The notes beneath the pieces were generated by a model. The model was not told the DNA's origin and did not search any database. It saw nothing but the letters and a program-made list of their open reading frames with translations. Below, in pieces: positions 58,939-64,000 of a DNA stretch of 64,000 nucleotides. The stretch's first letter is position 1. Each line of letters starts with the position of its first letter. Made by a program: the position numbers and the translations under genes. The stretch is from Microcoleus sp. FACHB-68 (GTDB taxonomy: Bacteria; Cyanobacteriota; Cyanobacteriia; Cyanobacteriales; Oscillatoriaceae), in assembly GCF_014695715.1 (NCBI RefSeq), contig NZ_JACJOT010000009.1:248001-312000 (forward strand), read 5' to 3'.

Positions 58939-59682
58939 ATGCAGTCGCAAGCCAGTCAACCTCAAATGTTTCAAGCTCCCGATGCCATTTTAGCTCCAGC
59001 CTCCATCGCAGTTAGCGAGCAATCAGAAGCCACTTCAGCGGAAGCGGCGGAACCGATCTGGTTTCGTACACGCTTTGTTGGCAGCATGGTCATGTATGCC
59101 GGCGCTCAAACCGTTGCCAACTATTTTGACGCCCACCAAGATTGGTTTCGCCGGTGCGCTCATCCGATGAAAGCAGATCCCATTGGAGAGAGCGGTTATG
59201 CTTTGACAGTCGGGCGATTTGGGGCGCTTGGCTATCAGGTAGAGCCGAAAGTGGGTCTTGACTTGTTACCGCAGCAAGACGGCGTTTACCTGATCAAGAC
59301 GATCCCTGTGCCGAATTATACCCCTCCAGGCTATGAAGTTGACTTTCAAGCCGCCCAAACGTTCGTAGAAGTCCCCGCCGATCTTTCCGATGCCACACAA
59401 GGACAAGCCGGCAAACTCAGCACTGCCATGACTCGCGTGGAGTGGAAGTTAGACTTAGCCGTTGGCGTGTGCTTGCCCAAGTTTATCCGGGCGTTGCCCC
59501 AGTCCACGATTCAAAATAATGGGGATCGGTTGTTAGCCCAAATCGTTAAACAAGTGTCCCGCTGCTTAACCCATAAAGTGCAGGAAGATTTTCACGCGTC
59601 TTTAGGCAAGCCGGCGTTGGAATTCTTTAAGAAACAATCTTCTCAGAAGCGGAATGTGGCCACTTGCGAACAGTGTCATTAG
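58939..59682 (+). CDS. DUF1997 family protein
   Basis: A 247-residue soluble protein of the DUF1997 family found in cyanobacteria and plants. After a variable Ala/Ser/Gln-rich N-terminus, the conserved part starts at IWFRTRFVGSMVMYAGAQTV and runs through HQDWFRRCAHPMKADPI, GRFGALGYQVEPKVGLDL and RVEWKLDLAVGVCLPKF. The fold resembles START/SRPBCC-like ligand-binding proteins (inference). Two Cys in the tail (TCEQCH, the last six residues) could bind metal. ATG 58939 follows an AGGG site. Confidence 0.85.
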   Translation: MQSQASQPQMFQAPDAILAPASIAVSEQSEATSAEAAEPIWFRTRFVGSMVMYAGAQTVANYFDAHQDWFRRCAHPMKADPIGESGYALTVGRFGALGYQVEPKVGLDLLPQQDGVYLIKTIPVPNYTPPGYEVDFQAAQTFVEVPADLSDATQGQAGKLSTAMTRVEWKLDLAVGVCLPKFIRALPQSTIQNNGDRLLAQIVKQVSRCLTHKVQEDFHASLGKPALEFFKKQSSQKRNVATCEQCH

Positions 59683-59706
59683 GGCATTGGGCATGGGGCA
59701 AGGCTT

Positions 59707-59823
59707 CGCCAACCTAAAGGTATGGGCATGGGGAATGGCGCATTGGATCAGAATTCACTAGGGCATAGGGAATGGCTGCGCCAACCTAAAGGTACGGGAA
59801 TAGCGCATTGGATCAGAATTCAC
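59707..59823 (+). repeat. Direct repeat pair downstream of DUF1997 gene
   Basis: The phrase cgccaacctaaaggta is followed by gcgcattggatcagaattcac in both copies (59707-59758 and 59779-59823), separated by a short spacer. Copy 1 contains an extra heptamer-like gcatggg insertion. Non-coding. Confidence 0.75.
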
Positions 59824-59838
59824 CCTCTCCCTTCTCCT

Positions 59839-59909
59839 ATGCCCCATGCCCCATGCCCCATGCCCCATGCCCTATGCCCTATGCCCCATTCCCCATTCCC
59901 CATTCCCAT
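59839..59909. repeat. Heptamer short tandem repeat (ATGCCCC/ATTCCCC)
   Basis: About ten consecutive 7-nt units of atgcccc, atgccct and attcccc end at the stop of the DUF4079 gene. Such repeats are characteristic of filamentous cyanobacterial genomes. The preceding gggcatgggg stretches at 59687-59740 are complementary, so a large imperfect hairpin could form and serve as the 3' end of both converging transcripts. Confidence 0.85.
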
Positions 59910-60379
59910 TACATTTTGCTGATAATCCTTTGAACAATATCCATGCCGGTTACAGCCTGCCACCCAAACAAACCCAGCAGCGCTAAATTCAGAACGATGT
60001 GGGTGTATCGCGCCCAATTTTGTCCTTTTTGCATATAAGGCGACAGGGACGCAGCAACGGCAATGAGTCCTGTCATGCCCAAACCGGCCAGTAAGTGAGG
60101 CCCGACAAACAGCTTACCGTTATTGATATAAGTCACGCCCATGCCAATTAGTGTGGTGACAACCATCGCCCCTAAGAGCAACGAACCGACTTGGTAGTGC
60201 TTGACATTGAACTTACCTTTAATTAGCTCTTTCTTTTTCTCACCGTCTGCGTTGCGAGTGCGCCGGACTAGCACACCCAAATACAGGGCGTAAAGAGAAG
60301 CCGCGAACAGCACCCACATCACGATGGGGTGGATAAATTGGCTCCAAACTTTAACTTCTGCCGGGATTTCCAAGCTCAT
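59909..60379 (-). CDS. DUF4079 integral membrane protein
   Basis: A 156-residue membrane protein with four predicted helices: about 13-35, 62-83, 92-110 and 126-145. His residues in IHPIVMWVL, GPHLLAGLG and YTHIVLNL sit within helices, as in cytochrome b561-like folds, so haem binding is conceivable but unproven. It matches the cyanobacterial/plastid DUF4079 family. Its stop lies in a heptamer repeat, and it converges with the DUF1997 gene. Confidence 0.85.
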   Translation of the reverse strand: MSLEIPAEVKVWSQFIHPIVMWVLFAASLYALYLGVLVRRTRNADGEKKKELIKGKFNVKHYQVGSLLLGAMVVTTLIGMGVTYINNGKLFVGPHLLAGLGMTGLIAVAASLSPYMQKGQNWARYTHIVLNLALLGLFGWQAVTGMDIVQRIISKM

Positions 60380-60435
60380 AGGATTCGGACAATTTTTTAA
60401 GGAACTTTATAAAAATTATCATAATCGCTCTCACT

Positions 60436-60630
60436 TTAGGTGTAGTTGCCATTGCTACTAATCGTGGGCGGACGTGAGCCGGCCCTGAATAGAGTGCCGG
60501 CACCGACACCACCGACTCCCTCTTCGCGCTCGCACTTAATTTGCCACAGCAGCATCAGCAGGACAGCCGGTAGAGCGATAATTTCGATTGAACCTGAGTT
60601 GAGTAGAATGAGGAGTTTTTCTTCGGGAAT
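60436..60630 (-). CDS. Possible small membrane protein with AUU start (or gene remnant)
   Basis: The minus-strand frame is open from 60666 to the TAA at 60436-60438 without any ATG, GTG or TTG in its first part. It encodes IPEEKLLILLNSGSIEI, then IALPAVLLMLLWQIKCEREE (a membrane helix ending in charged residues) and a Gly/Thr/Ser-rich tail. An AGGGGAAGAG ribosome site lies 8 nt before an ATT codon at 60630, giving a 64-residue product. AUU starts are rare but known (infC). Otherwise it is a 5'-truncated gene. No homologue is recalled. Confidence 0.35.
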   Translation of the reverse strand: MPEEKLLILLNSGSIEIIALPAVLLMLLWQIKCEREEGVGGVGAGTLFRAGSRPPTISSNGNYT

Positions 60631-61044
60631 CGAACGATCTCTTCCCCTAGAACTTCCAGAAGCAAATCAGTCTACGCCACATCTTTGATCCCCAAATCAC
60701 TCGTGTACTCACTTTCCTTGACAGGAGTAGTCGAAATATCTAACTTTGGTTGGGTGGACGAAAATTAAATCCGCTGCAAAATTAAAGTATTCAAGTTTTT
60801 TTTACCGCTTGAAAAATAACCCAATGAAACTCTGACTTGTTGGCGCTCACGCCTCAGAGCGGAATCGTTGACGAGCATAATTTCCATGAGTAAGGTAATT
60901 TTGTTCGAGCCGATTCTCGACGTAAAGTGTGAACAATGCCTCTTGGAGTTCTATGAAAAATATTTGGGACACTCGTTTTGAGCTAATTTAGCTCAGCACA
61001 GATTTAAATATCAATCAGATTATTTTCTTGAAGGAGAACTCAAC
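60631..61044. other. Promoter region of the hemerythrin-like gene
   Basis: AT-rich and mostly featureless. It contains a cgag/ctcg hairpin near 60905-60920 and the perfect palindrome at 60979. No supported gene on the plus strand. Confidence 0.35.
60979..60995. promoter_or_regulatory. Perfect 17-nt palindrome, candidate operator
   Basis: TGAGCTAA-T-TTAGCTCA, 8+1+8 perfect symmetry, 49 nt upstream of the hemerythrin-like start codon. Its position fits a repressor site overlapping or just after the promoter. Confidence 0.45.
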
Positions 61045-62091
61045 ATGGCTACAACGATAGATGATACAAAGCGGCTGGCAATTGGCGAAAGATTGGCAGA
61101 CCTCTTAGCATTTCAAAAATTTGTGATCTCTAACGATCAAAAACTATTGGCGGACTGCCCTTACGAAGATATTCGTGAACGTCTCCAAAATATGCTTGAG
61201 GATGACCAAAAAAACCTAGGCATTGTAGAGACTGTAATCGTTCAATACGGCATCCAGTCTGAGTCGAATGATGCAACCAAGAAATTTCTTCAGCAGTTTG
61301 AGCAGATGATGGCCGGCGAGGGGTTGTCTTACTACCAGCGGCTGATTCAGCATGAACTGCTCAAACATGGTCAAGCCATGAGTGGAATCGTTATCCACAA
61401 AGCCGCGCAGGTAGTGGGGGCTGATATTGAAGTCGCAATTGGGCCTTTAAATACCGTCAATTTTGAGGGTCGCGCTCATCAAGAACAACTCAAAGGAATG
61501 CTTGAATTGGTGGGTGTCCGCGAAATGACCGGCAAAGATCCAGATCAAGGACTCTGGGCGCGGGTGCAAGACGCGATCGCTGCATTTTCAGGTGTTGCCG
61601 GCAGCGTCATGACCCAAAATACTGACAAAGAGGATATGAATATCCAGACCCTTATCCGTCTGGATCACAATAAGGTGAATACTATCTTCACCGAAATTGG
61701 AGCGACGAAAGATCCTCAAAAGCTCCAAGAGTATTTCGCACAACTCTACAAAGATTTGTTAGCACACGCTCAAGCTGAAGAAGAAATCGTCTATCCAAGA
61801 GTTCGCTCCTTCTATGGCGACGATAATACTCAAGAGCTATTCGATGAGCAAAAAGAAATGAAGCGGATGCTAGACGAAATCAAGTCTATTGATACCGCTT
61901 CAGCCGACGAATTCCGCTCAAAAGTAAAACAGCTCATGGAGGCTGTTGGCGATCACATTCGTCAGGAAGAAAGCACGATGTTCGCAGCAATCGATAAAAA
62001 TTGCAACGACTCGCAAAAAGAGCAAATGGCAACTGAATTCAAGGCCGCTAAAAAGAAAATTCAGGAAGAAATGGCAGCCTCTATGAAATAA
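61045..62091 (+). CDS. Hemerythrin-like (HHE) domain protein with N-terminal helical domain
   Basis: A 348-residue all-helical protein. Residues 1-180 form a ferritin-like or helical domain not identified further. Residues about 200-320 form a hemerythrin/HHE domain: His208 (RLDHNKVN), His241-x3-Glu245 (AHAQAEEEIVYP), then position 269 where a fourth His is usual but Gln is found (DEQKEMKRM), and His304-x3-Glu308 (DHIRQEESTMF). Loss of one ligand may weaken the di-iron site, or this may be a subfamily trait. Such proteins bind oxygen, iron or reactive species. AAGGAG precedes ATG 61045, a palindrome lies upstream and a terminator follows. Confidence 0.88.
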   Translation: MATTIDDTKRLAIGERLADLLAFQKFVISNDQKLLADCPYEDIRERLQNMLEDDQKNLGIVETVIVQYGIQSESNDATKKFLQQFEQMMAGEGLSYYQRLIQHELLKHGQAMSGIVIHKAAQVVGADIEVAIGPLNTVNFEGRAHQEQLKGMLELVGVREMTGKDPDQGLWARVQDAIAAFSGVAGSVMTQNTDKEDMNIQTLIRLDHNKVNTIFTEIGATKDPQKLQEYFAQLYKDLLAHAQAEEEIVYPRVRSFYGDDNTQELFDEQKEMKRMLDEIKSIDTASADEFRSKVKQLMEAVGDHIRQEESTMFAAIDKNCNDSQKEQMATEFKAAKKKIQEEMAASMK

Positions 62092-62264
62092 GACCAAGCA
62101 TTTTGATGGACTGAGGGCTGAGAAAGCTATTGTTGAGCGTTAACTAACAATGCTCAAGCAAAGTTTCAAGCATTTGCTAGAACAGTAAAAAAGCTGAGAT
62201 CAGTTTTAACAGCCCAAAATTTCAGTTTATTCAAGAAAAGCTTTCTGGGTTCCATGTTAAGCTT

Positions 62265-62296
62265 AAACCCGGTAGTTTATGAAACTATCGGGTTTT
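62265..62296 (+). terminator. Intrinsic terminator
   Basis: A 14-bp stem (aaacccggtagttt with aaactatcgggttt, one G-T pair) and a 3-nt loop, ending in TTTT. It probably ends the hemerythrin-like transcript before the cupin gene. Confidence 0.75.
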
Positions 62297-62324
62297 ACCT
62301 CGTTAGAATGATCATTGTTTTTTT

Positions 62325-62690
62325 ATGCCACAACTCATTGAACAACCAGTCCGTATTGAAGCAGCCGGTAACAAACCCAAACTGATTGACGAGTACATCG
62401 GTCGGGTTAACACTGAAACCGAAGCACTTAGCATCGCTCTCATGCGTTCTCCGAGCGGGTGGGTTGAACCGGGGCAACGCCCGGAGTTTGATGAATTTAC
62501 TATAGTTCTTAAAGGCACGCTTAGCGTCGAGTTTGAAGGCGGAAAAATGGAGGTGCGTGCAGGACAGGCTGTGATTACGAAAAAAGGAGAGTGGGTGCGT
62601 TACAGCACACCGACTGAAGAAGGAGCAGAATACATTGCTGTTTGCCTGCCGGCATTTTCGCCCGATACTGTCTGTCGGGATTCAATTTAA
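62325..62690 (+). CDS. Cupin-domain protein
   Basis: A 121-residue beta-barrel protein. The cupin core reads RPEFDEFTIVLKGTLSVEFEGGKMEVRAGQAVITKKGEW. Typical metal-binding His residues are lacking (Glu and Asp stand in the first motif), so it is more likely a sugar- or small-molecule-binding cupin than a dioxygenase. ATG 62325 comes right after a T run, with no visible ribosome site. It lies alone between a terminator and a hairpin. Confidence 0.78.
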   Translation: MPQLIEQPVRIEAAGNKPKLIDEYIGRVNTETEALSIALMRSPSGWVEPGQRPEFDEFTIVLKGTLSVEFEGGKMEVRAGQAVITKKGEWVRYSTPTEEGAEYIAVCLPAFSPDTVCRDSI

Positions 62691-62704
62691 AGGTTTACTC
62701 CTAT

Positions 62705-62741
62705 TATGTTGGTTAACGAGTTATTTACCGTTACCAACATA
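62705..62741. repeat. Inverted repeat between cupin and phaE
   Basis: tatgttggttaacg pairs with cgttaccaacata (one bulged T) over a 10-nt loop. There is no T tract, so it is either an mRNA 3' hairpin or a regulator site for the PHA genes. Confidence 0.45.
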
Positions 62742-62950
62742 TAATGGCAAAAGATTTAAAAAAAAAGGCTTTGAAACGATTGCCGGCTTAAACAAATGAT
62801 TGTCACAATCAATAAATTAAATCGAATTTAGCTATCCAAAGCCAAACAAGCCCTCAGACTGATGGCTCCTTTAAGGCTCAAGGATAATAATTGGTTAAAC
62901 CAAGAAATAATCTATTATTCGAGATTTTCTATTTTGGTAGAAAGATAAAC

Positions 62951-63625
62951 ATGAATAGCTCAGATGTAAAGACGACTCCAGATCAGGCCGAGTTGTGGCA
63001 AATTTACCTGAAGGGAATGCAAAAATTAGCTCAGCTTTGGGCAGAATCAATAGAGGAATCATTAAAGATTGCCGGCAAAACGATGGTTGGCGAACACTCA
63101 GCATTTCTCGAAATAACTGAACTCTATTGGAGCATCTATGAAAAAACCTTTGGCAGCGCTCTGCAAAGCCCAAACTTCGGGTACAGCCGTGAGTTTAACA
63201 ACAAACTGCTAAAGGGTTTTGATGCTTGGATACAATTTACTAAGGCAACTTTTGATTATCAAGGGGAGCTGGTTGAGGTTTGGATGAAAGCCTTTGAGGA
63301 GTTGATGCGGGAATTAGCATCTTCCGAGGAAACGGGTAAAACCGTTCAAAACTGGCAGCAGCTTTTGCAAGTCTGGAGTCGCGTATTTGACCGAGTATTT
63401 GCACAGAAATTTGGTTCAGAAGATGCTGTTGCACTCCAGGGGAAGTTCTTAAACGCAGCCATGAGCTATAAATTCCAGCAGCAACAGCTCATGGAAGTAT
63501 TTTTGAAAATGTATAACTTGCCGACTCGAAGCGAAGTAGACGAGATTCATCGCAACATTTATGAGTTGCGTAAGGAAATTAAAAGCCTTAACAAAGCTTT
63601 GGGAGAATCCCAGGCTAAAGGTTGA
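62951..63625 (+). CDS. phaE: Class III polyhydroxyalkanoate synthase, PhaE subunit
   Basis: A 224-residue helical protein that partners PhaC to polymerise hydroxyacyl-CoA on storage granules. PhaE signs are ELWQIYLKGMQKLAQLWAES, the central helical WQQLLQVWSRVFDRVFAQKFGSE, and the C-terminal LPTRSEVDEIHRNIYELRKEI coiled coil. It is shorter than the roughly 330-360 residues of other PhaE proteins, mainly in the middle. ATG 62951 is used; an upstream in-frame extension to 62891 is not homologous. phaC starts 98 nt later. Confidence 0.88.
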   Translation: MNSSDVKTTPDQAELWQIYLKGMQKLAQLWAESIEESLKIAGKTMVGEHSAFLEITELYWSIYEKTFGSALQSPNFGYSREFNNKLLKGFDAWIQFTKATFDYQGELVEVWMKAFEELMRELASSEETGKTVQNWQQLLQVWSRVFDRVFAQKFGSEDAVALQGKFLNAAMSYKFQQQQLMEVFLKMYNLPTRSEVDEIHRNIYELRKEIKSLNKALGESQAKG

Positions 63626-63723
63626 ATGATCAAAAACTACTTCGTCTTAACTTTGTAATTCTCTTCAGTGTATTTTTCTACTTCTATAATCAGAGTAAAC
63701 CAGCGATTGAATGACTATCCGCT

Positions 63724-64000
63724 ATGACTGCAAAATACCAAGTTAGCGATTGGGATCTAACCCAAAAGCTGGGCAGAGGCATGGAGATTTTAAACCGGCT
63801 GCGCGAGGAGGACATTCAGGTTGGGTTGACTCCCAAAGAAGAAGTCTACCGAGAGGACAAGGTGGTGCTTTACCGCTTTATGCCAAAGGTGGAATCTTCG
63901 CTTAATATTCCCATCCTGATTAGTTACGCTTTACTTAATCGTCCCTCTATTGTTGATTTACAGGAAGGGCGATCTCTCGTTGCGAACCTACTCAACCTTG
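63724..64000 (+). CDS. phaC: Class III polyhydroxyalkanoate synthase, PhaC subunit (partial, cut by window end)
   Basis: The first 92 codons of the catalytic subunit. After MTAKYQVSDWDLTQKLGRGM come VYREDKVVLYRF, IPILISYALLNRPSIVDLQEGRSLV, the conserved N-terminal segment of class III PhaC just before the hydrolase core. The catalytic Cys, Asp and His lie beyond the window. It follows phaE in the same direction. Together they make poly-3-hydroxybutyrate-type storage polymer; phaA and phaB are not in view. Confidence 0.92.
   Translation, partial: MTAKYQVSDWDLTQKLGRGMEILNRLREEDIQVGLTPKEEVYREDKVVLYRFMPKVESSLNIPILISYALLNRPSIVDLQEGRSLVANLLNL

Noticed and set aside
59820-60017. Minus-strand frame of GMGHGAWG repeats
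   Set aside because: Read-through of heptamer repeats overlapping the DUF4079 gene.

Overview
The window is chromosomal DNA of a cyanobacterium, probably a filamentous, soil- or mat-type strain. The evidence is RNA polymerase split into rpoC1 (gamma) and rpoC2 (beta'), the neighbourhood hisD-rpsT-tatD-rpoB-rpoC1-rpoC2, a plastoquinol terminal oxidase, cyanobacterial families such as DUF1997 and DUF4079, a huge Ser/Thr kinase-ATPase-histidine kinase protein, and a two-subunit (class III) polyhydroxyalkanoate synthase. GCCGGC and the HIP1 octamer GCGATCGC recur through both genes and spacers, and heptamer-type short tandem repeats occur at 19.7 kb and 59.8 kb. Genus and species cannot be fixed from sequence reading alone.

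Layout. 0-4.7 kb: tRNA-Lys, an aldose-epimerase-like protein, a membrane-anchored CapA-type protein and two small conserved-looking proteins. 5.5-11.8 kb: a PTOX-type oxidase, then a row of minus-strand, stress-flavoured genes: a small protein, a protein with a broken cytochrome c motif, Mn catalase, a cupin, a small acidic protein, a Zn-dependent dehydrogenase and a DUF2892-SRPBCC protein. Most of these have strong AGGAG ribosome binding sites. 12.4-22.6 kb: a small non-ribosomal peptide locus of two synthetases (C-A-PCP, then TubC dock-C-A-MT-PCP). Signature residues predict a branched aliphatic residue followed by N-methyl-leucine. An orphan nuclease-like protein and a membrane alpha/beta hydrolase lie between them. 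23-29 kb: mixed genes (peptidoglycan binding, NarL-type regulator, gamma-glutamylcyclotransferase-like, uracil-DNA-glycosylase-like, GIY-YIG nuclease, a decayed Uma2 gene, universal stress protein) and a structured inverted-repeat element.

29.3-43 kb: housekeeping core hisD <- -> rpsT, tatD, rpoB, rpoC1, rpoC2. A clear sigma70-type promoter precedes rpoB, and a decayed HNH endonuclease is wedged between rpoB and rpoC1. 43-50 kb: a signalling pair (giant kinase followed by a receiver-histidine kinase). 50.5-56.1 kb: an HtrA-type protease, an InrS-like nickel sensor, and an operon of an exported CHAT protease-like protein with a triple-SLH outer-membrane barrel protein. 56.6-64 kb: small proteins, a lambda-lysozyme-like enzyme, an atypical SDR, DUF1997, DUF4079, a hemerythrin-like protein, a second cupin, phaE and the start of phaC, which runs off the window.

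The most interesting points are the compact two-protein peptide synthetase with a recognisable docking pair, the exported CHAT/SLH-barrel operon, the HNH remnant inside the rpo operon, several proteins in which one substitution removes a key residue (CxxYH, ESTQ, hemerythrin Gln), a possible small membrane protein with an AUU start, and an unexplained structured repeat at 29.1-29.3 kb. No rRNA, CRISPR array, complete insertion sequence, prophage or replication origin was recognised.
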